DNA of 64,000 nucleotides from Rhizopus arrhizus (lineage: Eukaryota > Mucoromycota > Mucoromycetes > Mucorales > Rhizopodaceae): NCBI GenBank assembly GCA_024220505.1, contig JAKZZE010000009.1, positions 568,001 through 632,000 on the forward strand. The letters are read 5' to 3'. The translations under genes and the position numbers were made by a program. Below the pieces are notes generated by a model. The model made no database searches, had not been told where the DNA came from, and saw only the letters and a list, made by a program, of their open reading frames with translations. Below are positions 12,165-24,663 of the stretch, in pieces; positions within the stretch are counted from its first letter, which is position 1; every line of letters starts with the position of its first letter.

Positions 12165-14407
12165 ATGCACTTGAATGACCTTGATCTTTCTGATAATCCT
12201 ACTGTGCCTGAAAAAAATACAACTACTGATCCACAAATAAAAATAGAACATGAAGGTAACTCAAGTTTACATTTCTTTCTTTGTATGTATCTCAAGCGCC
12301 TTTTTTAGACGATGTGATTACAGCAGAATTAAGAGAACTTTATGGTGCGCTTCAAAAATGTCTTGACATGCGTCAAAATTATATGGATCAATCGTTTCAG
12401 CGACTTTCAGATGACCCACGTAATCATGATGACTGGGAAATTTACCCTGCTCCCCCTCCAAAATCATGGCCACTCCCATCCCCTGAGGAACTTGAACGTC
12501 GTAAGGCCAAAGAGAAGGCACGTGAGGCTGATCCAGTAGCTGCAGTTGGCTCAGATTTTGAATTTAGCCACTGTAGAATACCTGAAGCTCACGAGTACAA
12601 TTTTGATATGGGACCAGATGGGTTCTTTGTTGTCTATCAAAATGAACAAAAACCATTACATTCAGTTATTTCGCCCAAACAATTTTATGAAGATTTAGAG
12701 TATTTATTAAACGTCATCAGTGATGGACCAGCAAAAAGCTTTGCCTTCAGAAGACTTCGTTACCTGGACTCCAAGTGGCAAATGTACATTTTATTAAACG
12801 AATTCCAAGAGTTGGCAGATTCCAAACGAGTACCTCATCGTGACTTTTATAATGTCAGAAAGGTTGATACACACATTCACCACTCAAGCAGTATGAATCA
12901 AAAGCACTTGTTGCGTTTTATCAAGTCAAAAATGAAAAAATCCCCTGATGACATTGTAATTTACAGAGATGAACACTATTTGACATTGAAAGGTGTATTT
13001 GAAAGTTTAGGATTAACAGCCTATGATTTAAGTATTGATACATTAGATATGCACGCACACAAGGATTCATTTCACCGTTTTGACAAATTTAATTTGAAAT
13101 ATAATCCTATTGGAGAGAGCAGATTACGAGAAATTTTCATGAAGACTGATAATTATATTCAAGGTCGTTACTTGGCTGAAATAACAAAAGAAGTTGTATC
13201 AGATTTAGAGTCTTCAAAATATCAAATGGTTGAATACCGAGTCTCTATCTATGGACGATCACTAGATGAATGGGATAAATTGGCCAAATGGGTTGTCAAT
13301 AATAAGTTATTTTCAGCAAACGTACGTTGGTTGGTTCAAATTCCACGTCTTTATAATATTTACATATCTTCAAATGCTATCAACAGCTTCCATGATATTA
13401 TCGTCAATATATTCCAACCTTTGTTCGAAGTAACTAAAGACCCAACTTTACATCCTGAGTTACATGTCTTCCTTCAACGTGTAATTGGATTTGATACAGT
13501 AGACGATGAATCAAAGCCAGAAAAGCCAATCTACAGAGATTATCCTTTACCTCGAGAATGGACCTCAAATAGCAACCCTCCTTATAGCTACTATCTTTAC
13601 TACATGTATGCGAATATGGCTTCCTTAAACAGATGGAGACAAGAACGAGGATTTACTACTTTTGTTTTAAGACCGCATTGTGGTGAAGCAGGAGATACTG
13701 CCCACTTGGCTGCTGCCTTTTTGACTTCGTATGGTATCAGCCACGGCATTTTGCTTCGTAAAGTACCTGCTCTCCAATATCTTTACTATCTTGCGCAAAT
13801 TGGTATTGCTATGTCTCCACTTTCTAATAATGCACTTTTCTTGACTTATGAACGTAACCCACTCCCACAATTCTTTCAGCGCGGATTAAACATTTCTTTA
13901 TCCACGGATGATCCACTTCAATTTCACTTTACAAAGGAGCCTTTGATCGAAGAATACAGTGTTGCTGCACAAATTTGGAAACTTTCTTCAACAGATATGT
14001 GTGAATTGGCTCGTAATTCGGTTATTCAATCAGGATGGGAAAATCAAATCAAAGAGCACTGGATTGGCAAGAACTGGTCTAAACCTGGCGTTGAAGGCAA
14101 CGACATGCAAAAAACAAACGTACCTGATATTCGTATCAAGTTTCGTCATGAAACTTTGAAAGAAGAATTAGATGCCCTTAGTAGATACGCACCTCAAAAG
14201 AAAGATGTCCAAATGAAAAAGCAGGATTATGTGGGAATTGTTGCAATTGCTGAAAATTCCTCTCAGGTTCAGCATAAATTAATGAACAAACACAAGGAGT
14301 ATGATGATGAGGCATGGCTGGAAAATGAAATGGGCGCTTTTCCTGGTGCAGGAATTGTCGCAGAACGCGCAAAACTTAGAAAGTCATCAAATACATCCCA
14401 TAATTAA
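12165..14407 (+). CDS. AMD1: AMP deaminase
   Basis: Two exons, 12165-12255 and 12309-14407, give 729 aa. The enzyme converts AMP to IMP in the purine nucleotide cycle. The core is unmistakable: [20 protein letters not shown] holds the first metal-binding His pair, [10 protein letters not shown] the next block, [16 protein letters not shown] the catalytic region, and [20 protein letters not shown] the metal-binding Asp pair and conserved C-terminal block. The intron has two acceptors that both keep the frame: 12308 (after a pyrimidine run, preferred) or 12296 (adds four residues). The N-terminus before about residue 30 is poorly conserved in this family, so an upstream start or extra 5' exon is possible. 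The gene converges with CENP-K, whose stop is 53 bp away. Confidence 0.93.
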
Positions 14408-14460
14408 AATATTTTTGTTTTTTATTAAATAAATAAAATTGAATGATTATGTACAAACAT

Positions 14461-15540
14461 TTATATTTTGAAGTCTTCCAAACATATTTGATTAGCATCT
14501 TCAGGATGATAACGGATAATACCCGCTTTGGCCAATGTCTCGATGTATGGCTTCCAATAGGTACCAGGTGCAAGTGGGACATATGGACTATCAGGCATAG
14601 TGTATGAAAGGTTCATTAAATGCTATAAAATGATTAGACATGTGCGTTTATCATCCTTTCTATAATGTTTTACCTCTAATATCTTTTTTAAGTCGCAGTC
14701 CTCTCCAAGTGGCTCATTTTCATTAATAGGATGAGGAGGATAATACTCATCAAGGAAATTTATTAAATCTCTTGTATCTTGCTTCAACATACTTTGAATA
14801 GCACCAAGATGTTCTTCCATTTTACTAAAATAGCAATGAGAAAAGATATATCATTACATATATACATACTTTGCTATGACTTCTGGGTTAGTCTCCATCA
14901 GCGTCTCTTTTCTTGCTTTTAGGCTTTCATATACTTCTTGACATTCGGACAAAGACATTTTCTCCCTAAATAACATTCTTAATATCTACAGTATTGTTGA
15001 AACCAGTACAAGTGCTTACTCTCCAACAGTAAATTTTGCTTTTTCGATTTCTGTTTTCAAAAAGTGAATGGTTTGATCGTATTCTGTAATCTCTCGATCT
15101 AGTTGTTCTCTGAACTGAATTTCTAGTACTTTATCGTCTGGCTTGACTACATTTCCTAGATCGTCTTGCTGTTTTTTGACTTCTTTTTCTAATTCATAAC
15201 TTTCGTGCATTGCTGTCAACAACCTTTTTTCATTTGCTGTACTTGGCTTTTCTTGAAACACTTTATTCTTTCCTTTTTTAATGCGTTCTTTTTCAAGCTA
15301 ATTGAAGAATTAGTTATTTTCAACAACTTCTGATCTTAAAATTGTTGTCATCAAAACCTTGTACAGTTTATTCCAAAGCTTTTTTTTTTCGGCATTTTGT
15401 TGTTTGATTATAACATCCAAAACATTGCCTCTAGCTGTGCCATCTTCACTGCTCTCAACAAGAGGCTCATTTTTTGAAATTTTGTCATAATCATCTGTCG
15501 CTTTTGAAATGATCGCTTCAAGTTGATTTATAAATGACAT
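14461..15540 (-). CDS. Kinetochore protein CENP-K homologue
   Basis: Five exons: 15358-15540, 15020-15297, 14870-14965, 14674-14824, 14461-14622; all phases join to 289 aa (human CENP-K is about 270). The N-terminal two thirds is predicted coiled coil (for example EKEVKKQQDD and REQLDREITEY). The diagnostic part is the C-terminus: LINFLDEYYPPHP, then a helix LKKILEHLMNL, then PYVPLAPGTYWKPYIETLAK and the ending AGIIRYHPEDANQICLEDF. The last stretch has the same layout as the conserved CENP-K end, where a P-Y segment, WPPYVELLLRNGI and RHPEDP precede the terminus. CENP-K (budding yeast Mcm22, fission yeast Sim4) is part of the inner-kinetochore CCAN, in the CENP-H/I/K module. Assignment rests on the C-terminus; coiled coils alone would not support it. 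Confidence 0.78.
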
Positions 15541-15739
15541 TGGTAAAGAAAAAAAATCACTATCGCTGAGTTTGCGCTTTACTTTTTATTTAATCCTGCA
15601 ATTATTATTGTGATTTCAAGCAAAAGACAATCCAAAACTATAAAGATAAAAAAGCCAAAAGGACCTAAATTGATGGATGAAAAGAAAACACCATTACAAT
15701 AAAGTTAATAACTAACAAAAAACAAGCATCATAAGAGTC

Positions 15740-16840
15740 GAAAAAGTATAAGTTCAAAAAACGAAGATGAGTTTGGCGCTATCACAGAAGAACAACTAAT
15801 ATTCAGCACCAGAAGAGCCTATGAGTTTGATAAAAAAAATTGGAATTACTAAAAGACATAAAAGATAGCAAAGGATTCGCCTTGTCATTTGTAGCTCAGT
15901 TCATTTGAGAAGTTCTTTAGATAATATAAAAGGGACATTTACGTTTGAAAATCAAGTACAATTTTTTACTTGTTGATCTGCCAACTATTATTCAAGTACA
16001 AAAGACATTTCACAAAAAAGCAGTTCTATAAAGTAGTCGATATTTTACAGTTAAAAGGATCAATGGCGAAAGGCAATTTTCTCATAACATTCCTGCAAAC
16101 GTTCAAATGCTTTTAGTAAATTTCACATTAAGGAGGGATTCTTATATACCACAAGCAATTGGAAAACATGAGGCAGATCCATAGCTATTTTCATGGGCTA
16201 ACACCGCCATTGAAATATGTTAGAAAACGTGTTCTAGAAAGAAGTTGTCAAAAAGGGTCATTAAACAAGTGGAACGAGGGATAGAGCGACTATTAAAAAT
16301 TGATGCAACAGTAAAAGATGTCCAATATAGTAAAGGAAAAAAAAAAAAAAAAAAAAAACAGATGATAGGGAAATAGAATTAGATACGACTACGCAGAAAG
16401 TTGATATTAACGATAGTGTAGATGAAAGTGAAATTGATGAGAATTTGGCTGGAGACATCAATTATGAATTGGAAGAAATGGAAAATGAGGAAGACAATGA
16501 GAATGAGAATAAGGAGGATAATGGAGACGAATCACAAAAAGATCATCTCAAACCGACCAGAAAAATAGGTGTATAAAATCATGACCTCAAATTGTTTCAC
16601 ATATTTTTATTTCTGCAAGAATCACTGGTACTAAGGAAGCCTTTCAACAAAAGGCTCGAGTTTATGACAGTATCTAATGCAATATTGAAGGTAAAAAAAA
16701 CATTAATATCATTTCTTATAAAATCATGCTTTTAAATGATTGTGTTATTCATGTAGAATTGATTTGAAACTGATATAAATAATTTCAAAAGGCCGTTTGC
16801 TTGAAAAGACGCTCATTTATCCGAAATGAGCAAAAAAAAC
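15740..16840 (+). pseudogene. TAF7: TAF7 (TFIID subunit 7) pseudogene
   Basis: Pieces of one TAF7-like protein appear in the right order but in different frames. They are ITEEQLI (about 15781), PEEPM and then ELLKDIKDSKG (about 15843-15875), KGTFTFENQVQF, LVDLPTIIQVQKTF (about 15970-16010), KKQFYKVVDILQ (about 16013-16050), HGLTPPLKYVRKR (about 16190-16230), VIKQVERGIERLLKIDATVKD (about 16260-16320) and an acidic region with IDENLAGDINYELEE. Each transition needs a frameshift, and stops lie between blocks. Two GT-AG intron-like gaps remain near the end (16569-16619 and 16691-16756), so this looks like a decayed genomic duplicate rather than a processed copy. An A run at about 16339-16358 sits inside it. 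TAF7 is normally essential, so an intact copy should exist elsewhere. Confidence 0.75.
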
Positions 16841-17335
16841 AGCAGCAAAACAGTGCAACGTAATACAAACTAAAAGAGTCACATTTTTGTGGCTTGTATA
16901 ATTTTTTTCTGAAAACTATAAAAAGGGATAATTCCCGTGGCCCTCTTTCTTTCCTCATTCTTGTGCTAGGGCAAAACCACGAAAGTGAGGTTCATACTGA
17001 TTCTGGTTTATTGCTGGTTGAAAACTACTACCAATGCCCGTCTGCAGTGCTCTTCGGGGCGCGGCAGCAATTTTTTGAAGGCTCAGTAGGGTCTTACCAT
17101 TAATGTATAAAGGAAAAATGAAAAAATTTATCTTTTTGTAAAGAGATTTTGAAGCCCGATTTACCCTTGTACTCCATAAAAGTCTGGCACATGTCTTGCT
17201 GCTTTTAACCTCTGTTAAGTATTACTTTCATAAAGGTTGTACAAAAGATGCAATAAGCTTATTCAATATTCTGGTACTAGTTTTTATACATGTTTTATTT
17301 ATTTGTTTGTGGTCCAAAGAATAATGCAAATGCCG
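16841..17335. other. Intergenic stretch with a less AT-rich patch
   Basis: No gene is recognised. A patch at about 16935-17095 is clearly less AT-rich than its surroundings (it contains cttcggggcgcggcagcaa), and the open frame across it has no recognisable motif. It could be a repeat fragment. Confidence 0.4.
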
Positions 17336-20300
17336 TTATGAAGTAGTATTTTGAGCAAAATTTGAGTCTCTGATTTTCCTAATCCATTTTCTATCAACGT
17401 TCAACGATTTATAAATGGGCAAAGTCACTGTTTCTGCTAAACCATTTTCTTTAACTAAACTGGCATGCGCATCAGCTTTGATTCGTCTTAAATTATCAAA
17501 TGCCACAATGTAGCAATATTTACTGTGTTTTCTAGCTGATGTTGATGCTATATACGCATAGCTTGCTTTTAAGCACTGAAGCATACGCCCTCCATTTGCC
17601 TTTAAATCATGTTTAATGATGCGTGAGATAAACCTGTTTGTATCTGGTGTGATACTATATTCTCTGGCAATGTATTCTTCAAGTTCATAAAATGTAGAAA
17701 ACGCTGTATAAATTTCTGTCACTTCACCTTCAACATATACGCCTGGATTGTAGACATTATCCATAAGATGCTGTCGCTGTTGTTGATATTGAACGATTTG
17801 TCTAAAATAAGAATCCAGGTTTGCATTCACTGCTTCTTGAATAATGTTCAAGTCATGACGAAGTGATTCATCGTTGCGTTCTGCGGCAAATTGATAAGTC
17901 TTATTCCAGGGTGCAATCAAATCAGGATCTTTTAGTAACATGTCACTTTCAGAGAACATATTTTTGGGGCGTCTAGTAAATGCCTCTGTTTCCTTTAGTA
18001 ATGTTCTGTAGAGGTTATCCATGGTAGTTACGCATGGAGAAGAATCAGGTAATGTGTAGACGTCGTTGGCCTCCTTGTAAGCACGTTTATGTCCCTCTCG
18101 TTGTTTGTTCTTTTTATCCATAAACCAAGTTGGATGTGGTATACTGGCATATTTGTTACGATCATGTTCAAGAACATTCTTCTTCAGACGTAGACCTTGT
18201 TTAGGAGCGTCTACCAATCGAGCACACATTTGAGCTAAATAAGACACATTCGGGTCATCGAGTGATGTTCTCTCAGCCAAAACGGTTCTCCAGTTTTCGT
18301 ACAAGCCCAGTGTACCATCTGGAATTTGCGCACTAATGAAGCTCATTTGTAAAGCCTTTTCAGTATTTGTATGAGAGCTAACTTGCTGTCCCACAGTAGT
18401 CTTATCTTGTTCAAAAGCTTGGTATACTTGCTTCAATTCTTTGACGACAGGCGATGATTTGAACGGTTCTACAATACGTTGATCCCAGCAACAGTATACC
18501 TATAGCATTTATAGTGGGTTAAAGCATTGTAAAATATAAAAATAATACCACTTACAAGATCACCATCATAATCACCCCCACCTAATTTACTTGCCAGTGA
18601 AGTGTCACCTTTTACTGAAAATATGATAAGGTCAGTGTACATCCGCAACGCAGGACAATCAATCGCCTTCACTTTTTGAACATCACTTTTTAGACCACAT
18701 GGATTACGAGTTACGATCACATCACCGGTTATTAAACCCGCACAGACGCCTGTTCGTTCATCAACTTTTCGTGTTGAAAGTTGCAAAAATACTTCGTCCG
18801 GTTCTAATGTGCCTGTTGGATCAGGGATACAAGTAACAGTACATGATTGAGCCACTTCTACCTTGTACTTGGTGTTGACAGATTTCATCACTTGCCGAAA
18901 GATAAATGTGACACGAGAGGCTATGAATGCGTTCGACAAATCGAAACCAGAATCTAAGAGCCTAACAACAGCCTCAAAGGGGCTACAGGGATATCCAGAA
19001 TACTCGTTGATCCGGTCGTATGTTCTTGAATTTAAAAGATGATTTGAATGTGCTTTTGGATTGAAAGATGGGTTTGAACCATCAAAACCAGATTCATCTG
19101 TAAGCTCAGCATCCATATTGAATAGATCATTTTCCAATTCCTCTTCTATACTCAAATCATTCCATATACCCTTTTCTGCATGCTCTTCATTTTCTAAACG
19201 TCTGCTCATGATTTTGCCTGTCTTTGTAACCCAATCTCTTAATACTTTCACACTTTGATTTTCTGTAACAACAGTTGCTATGCGATGGATATATTCCTTC
19301 AGGATGTCATTAAAGACTTCGGTAGGTACACCACCTGCTGCTAATACTTGAATAAATTGGGTATTGAGAAATGAAGGATACACACAAATTGAATTTTTGA
19401 CGAGATCAAACGTATAGTGATGAGGATCCAAACGAAGATTAGACTGAGGCAATCCTGTTTTAAACTTGTTTTGACTTTTTCTTATTTTAATGTATTTTCC
19501 AGAGTTGAAATCCAGATCTGGCGAAATGATCCATATACCTTTTGCGCCACCAATACGGCCTTGAACAGCACAAGGTAACTCATCTGTTGTTTGACATCCC
19601 ATAATTTCTTTCATAGCTGCACAGGAAATGATACCGCAACCATCTGTCATGCACGCTGCACTACCTTTGGCTGTTGTAGAGTAGATGTCATCAATGTATT
19701 CAATCTGGTCCGGCTCAAACTGAATTGTAGGAATACTGCTACTGTAACCAAGAGACATTCGACTAACATACTTGCTCATTGTCATACCCCAATTTTCAGT
19801 GATAGGCAAGTGCCAATCAATCACTTGTTGAATTGAAATAGGTTCCAAATCAATTCCCTCTGTTGCAAAGAATACAAGTGTAGCATCCTTGATAAATAAA
19901 AATCGAAACACACGCTGCATCAATAACAGGGGTTTCATATAGAAATCCTTAAAATGTCTGATCATTGATGGGCTACATGCGTTACTGGTGGTTATTTCCA
20001 AGAATCGGTCTTGTCCAAATTTACGAAATAACCGATTAGAGGCAGCAATTTTCGGTGGTCTGAGTGAAATTCTTGGTTTATGTTTTATTGTTTTGTAATA
20101 TACAATAGCACTGTATCGAACCATTCTGTTTCTTGATAATTTTCGTTTGATACTGTTTTGAGTATGCTGATCATCATTATTGATACTAATACCAGAAAGT
20201 GTACCTGCAGGTGATGAAGAGGCGCTGATAGGTGACGGAAGTGGTGTTATGTCTTTAATATTTTGTGTTGTGATTGAAGCCTTTTCTGCTTGTATATAAG

Positions 20301-21132
20301 ACCAGACATTGTCAGGACATTTATCCATGCGAGAATAAGCCAAGCCAGTAAGTTTTTGGCCTAATCTTTTTTCTGTATTCCAACGCATCATGACTTCAAA
20401 TAATTTCTTGGGTTCTGTAGCTCCAGTATTTAAGAATGTATGAAATGCATCAAAAGGGACTTCGTTCCAAGATATTTTACATTGTTGCATAAAACGTCCG
20501 ATTTCATACAATACAATCCAGCTGACACCACTGAATAGCTTGGTGGGTTTAGCAGGACTACAGATGATGTTATATTCGTCCAGTTGAGATGTATCAGCAG
20601 AAAAGCATGTGAGTGGTGAAGGAGGAGGAGTATCCAATCTGGTGGTTATGATCATGTTTGCCTTGTGTTTTTTCATGCTTGTTTCAATTTCAGTTGTATC
20701 CTTTGTATCCAATGCTTCGGATGCTACTCTTTTATTTCCTGTCGTTCCATTTTCTTCTACTGTATTTGCAAAATCATCGTCTTCAAATATATTATCTGGT
20801 ACTGTTAAAAAAGAGAAAGAAAAGACATATTATTTACATTATTTTAAAGAAAAAACAAAAAAAATTAACCCACATAAAAGAGAGATCTCTTGGTCGATTT
20901 GCGCGATAAAGTCGCCAATGTTCTTTTTTCTTTGACGAGGCGGGGTCCAACGTAAGAAGCCCTTGACAGTATTGTCCAGGACAGTTTTGTCAGTCAAGGA
21001 CAATAGTTGCTTCATTCTATCAATCTCAATAAACGCGACATTTAGCTTCAAGAATTGAGAAATACGCTCTGTAAGACCTAAGTGGTTATAAATCTGTTTA
21101 GCACAACGTGTAATGTGGGGATCTAGAGACAT
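17336..21132 (-). CDS. RNA-dependent RNA polymerase (RNA silencing, QDE-1/RDR family)
   Basis: Three exons: 20874-21132, 18556-20801, 17336-18499; joined length 1222 aa, normal for cellular RdRPs. The catalytic loop is LGGGDYDGDLVYCCWDQR, with metal-binding Asp residues at about 830, 832 and 834. Intron 2 (18500-18555) falls directly after this loop. Upstream are family blocks such as FFATEGIDLEP, GCGIISCAAM, RIGGAKGIWIISPD and VFLQLSTRK; LSNAFIASRVTFIFRQV and GLITGDVIVTRNPCGLKSDV lead into the loop. These enzymes copy single-stranded RNA into dsRNA for Dicer and the silencing pathway. The start at 21132 (aaacaaATG) is preferred over an in-frame upstream codon at 21192 that would add a Phe-rich leader. 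Exon 1 uses the donor GTGGGT, the only one that joins in phase. The gene diverges from the LIM gene at 21537. Confidence 0.93.
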
Positions 21133-21536
21133 TTGTTTTTTATATGCGAGAATAGAAAGAGAAAAGAGGAAGGAGAAAGAAAAACAAGCCAAAATCCGTT
21201 GACTTTAAAAATAAATAAGATTGGCTTGTTTCGTGTAAGTATGTGTGCACAAGCAAAGAATGTTTAATCATAAAAAATTGTTTTATTCGATGAGAAGGAT
21301 TACAAGTAACTTTAGTCTACAATAGGAGGGAAAATAACATTTGACAACAAGGTAATACAACTTACTGCGGAAATAGAAAGGCAATGAGATCATTCCTTAA
21401 GAAAGCATTGTTTATAGTTTATCCTGATTTAGAATAAGAAAAAAAAACAATGATAAACTAAATAAAAGGAGAAGGTATTGCTCATGCTTAATCTTCATCT
21501 TTTCTCTTTTATTCACTTTATAATACATAAAAAATA
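21133..21536. promoter_or_regulatory. Shared divergent promoter region, RdRP and LIM gene
   Basis: A 404-bp AT-rich interval lies between two start codons pointing away from each other, so it must hold both promoters. Pyrimidine-rich tracts precede both starts. I see no clear TATA box at the expected distance or other named motif. Confidence 0.5.
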
Positions 21537-23654
21537 ATGGGATTTTGTACTCTTTGTAACCAAAATTATTACAGCAGCGTAGCCTGCCCAAAGTGTCACC
21601 GAAGTTTATCTTCAGATAATTCTTCAAGAATTACTTCCTTGTTTGCAAATCGTAAAGGATTGAACAATAACAATAATACAGATAAATGGCAAGACACGTA
21701 AGTATATAGTTCAAATACGGTAAATAGTATTTTTTTTTAATAGTTGTTTTAGTTATAGTAAAAAAGGCATTTTTAGCAACAACCCAATGCCATCCTATTC
21801 AACCCCAAGACCCAGACAATCATCGCAGCGCATGACAATGCCTAAATTTACAAGGGAAGAAAAAGATGATAAATCAAAAGAAAATAGCAATCTTAAATCC
21901 TGTGCTTATTGTCACAAAAAACAAAATTCTTGGTCTGATTTCAATCATTTTACTATTTACAAGTCTGTTTACTACTGTAAGCCTTGTTTGGAAGAAAAAC
22001 TTGATTGGTAAAAGCATTGTATATCAATTTAAAAATCAAAAAAAGTTAATTTATTTCTTATAGTCCAAAATGCCATGTGAAGGTTAAATTGTTAGATTCT
22101 CAAGTTGACTATAATAACCATGTTTGGCATACTAATTGTTTTCAATGCCACTACTGCTCAAGTCAATTAAAGGAAGCACTGGCTGCTCAGGATAGCGAAG
22201 GCAACCCTTGCTGTAGATCTTGTCATGTCAGTAGAAAGCAGCCTTCTCCGGAAAGTGTTAGCGCCTCTACACCTCTTTTATCTTCTTCGAAATCAGCTCT
22301 TACTTCTGCTTATTTTACAAGACGAGGAAGGCCTTTAAGTGCCTTGGTAAACCATGTTATTGAAGATGGAGCAAACTCTATTAAACAAGCCTTGGAAGAT
22401 AAGCCTGCAGAACAAAAAAGTCCAAAGGCTTATACAAATGCTGCAGAGAAACTTAAGCAAATCGTTGAACCAACCAACAAGCAAACAGCAAAGGCAGCTT
22501 CAACTATAACTCCTTCTCAAGATACTCTTGAACCCAAGAAAACACAGCGACGTAAAAAGCTAGTAGTCAAGAAGCCATGTAAGGAATGTGGACAGCATGT
22601 TTCCAAAAAGGATTATCGTGGTCTGAAGACAATAACAGGAGAGGTCTTGTGTTATCATGCATATTGTTTATTTTGTGCCAAGTGTCACCAAAGCTTTACT
22701 GATCTTGAATTCTGTACGGATGGTAAACACTTTTATCATACAAAGGTAAGAAGAAAAGATTAGATTTTATTTGATATTTATAAAACTCAAAATATATAAA
22801 ATAGTGCCCTGAGACTATGATGGGTAGAGCAAATAATAATACAAGCCCTCAAAGTGAAGAGGAAGAGCCATTTCCTAAAACGCCTACATTCCCTTCTGCT
22901 GATACTCATTTTGATGTCCTCTCTTCTTCTCCCACAAACTTGGATCTCTTGCCGATAAGACAAGAAAACGATGATTTGACTAAAAAATCAAATACGATTG
23001 TTGAAATCACCTGTAATACATGCTCAAGACCCGTGACAGACACATTTTTAGAATTAGCCAACCACTTTTACCATAAAGAGGTAGGTAGACATAAACATGT
23101 CTCAGATTTCTTTTTATTTATTTCTTTTAAATATAGTGTCTTTTATGTGCAGGATGTCAAAAGACGGTGCCTACGAATCGTAAGCTCTTTAAATATCAAG
23201 ATAAGCTCTATTGTGATAGTTGCTCTGTCAAGAACAACTTGGAATTAAAAAAGAAGAAGGAAACTGTCAACAGCGATTTAAGAGTCACATTAAATCATGA
23301 TATCATCAAAAAGTCTAATTCCACAAGTCCATCCGATATATTCAAATCGCGAAAGAAGAGTTTGCCTCGGTTAGGTGGTGTTCGCACTTGTGCTCGATGC
23401 AATGAGAGCATGCCATTCTTGGATACACACCCAGGGCCTAATGCAACACGCTGGCATAAGAAATGTCTTCGATGCTCTGGCTGTAATAAGCAAATGGACT
23501 CTGATGCACACATGACAATTAATGAAAGTACAGGTCTATGTCTGGTTCACTGCAGAGAGTGTCTGGTAAGGATAGAATTAAACTAGATGTTTATCTTCTA
23601 ACATGTTTTAAATGATAATAGGATGATACACCAAAACCAAAATTTGTTCGTTAG
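21537..23654 (+). CDS. Multi-LIM-domain protein
   Basis: Six exons: 21537-21697, 21744-22007, 22064-22745, 22805-23080, 23137-23565, 23622-23654; joined frame 614 aa. It opens with a small zinc ribbon (MGFCTLCNQNYY...ACPKCHRS). LIM-type zinc modules follow: about residues 88-175 (SCAYCHKK...CKPCLEEK, then HVWHTNCFQCHYCSSQL and CCRSCHVSR), about 300-370 (CKECGQHVSKKDY...YCLFCAKCHQSF), about 430-500 (CNTCSRPVTDTF...CLLCAGC), and a C-terminal one (CARCNESM...WHKKCLRCSGCNKQM, ending HCRECL). Linkers are Ser/Pro-rich. LIM domains bind proteins; fungal proteins of this layout act as adaptors at the cytokinetic ring or polarity sites, or in the nucleus. No catalytic domain is seen. The last exon codes only about ten residues. 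Confidence 0.83.
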
Positions 23655-24029
23655 CTCTCCCTAAAAAACATTTATTTCTTGATCACTTTTAATTGATCAA
23701 TGCTAGATCAATCTTGGTTGTCAATACAAACGTTAGCTAAATTATATCCAAACAAATGATTACAAATTGAAATATTAAGAACATATTACATATTTTTCTA
23801 CTACCATATTCATACATGTGTTTAATTACCAAAAGGTTATATCAATCGTTCTTTTGTACTTTATATTATTATTTTATTAAACAATCATGTTTCTTTGAAT
23901 TATAAAGCTTGAAAAAGAAACTTATTCAAAAACAGCAACTTATTTTCTTTCCTTTTTTATTGTTTGACATATATGGAATCGTGTTTATTGTATCATTTCT
24001 TTTCTGTATAATCTTTGCAAGGAAAATAA
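23655..24029. other. Intergenic 3' flank of the LIM gene
   Basis: AT-rich DNA with no ORF or motif that I can support; it presumably holds the 3' end of the LIM transcript. Confidence 0.5.
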
Positions 24030-24570
24030 GACGAGAGCAGGGATGATAAAGTGGACACAATTTTTGATTTGGTCAAAAACAGATCTCTGTGTGTGGAATT
24101 ATATTTTCAATTTTTGAATAGACTTTCAATCCAATCAAAAAGTAAAATGTGTATCAGAAGCACAATGATGCTTTAGAATGTTGACGCTTTGAACAATTGC
24201 AGTATCTTTTTTATTATTATTTCTCAACAGTCTGGCTTGTCAGTGTCATCTTTGATTCACAGAGTTGTTCAAGCAAGGATAAAGTTCTCATCTTTCAAAA
24301 AGATGTCATCAATTGCCATACTGATTCGTATGCAAGGTGATAAAAAGAAGGGCATGATACTTGAAGTTTTGAGTTCTGGCCCACACAAATGCTTGATTTA
24401 AATCCCACAGAGCATATTTGATGTGCACCTGAAGCAAGTCTAAAGGAGACTAGTACCTTTCTTGTTACTGTGGATGATTTAAGCAGAGTGGAAGAAGTTG
24501 GGCGTTAAACTCACTGAACGTTTGACGAGAAAAATGAAAAATAATGTCAAGCGATAATTGATGTCAAACA
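24030..24570 (+). pseudogene. Decayed Tc1/mariner transposase
   Basis: Broken frames carry the end of a Tc1/mariner DDE transposase. FQKDVINCHTDSYAR (about 24295-24340) corresponds to the FQQDNAPCHTA block with the second catalytic Asp. WPTQMLDLNPTEHI (about 24377-24418) corresponds to the WPxxSPDLNPIEHLW block with the third catalytic acidic residue, and is followed by a stop where Trp is expected. Stops and shifts separate the blocks, and the N-terminal DNA-binding part is not recognisable. A run of about 31 A (24632-24662) lies downstream. Terminal inverted repeats could not be found by eye. Confidence 0.6.
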
Positions 24571-24631
24571 GGAACGTAATAAGTATTGGCCTCTTTTTTT
24601 TTATTCTGTAAATTTTGTTTATTGAATTAGG

Positions 24632-24663
<32 letters not shown>

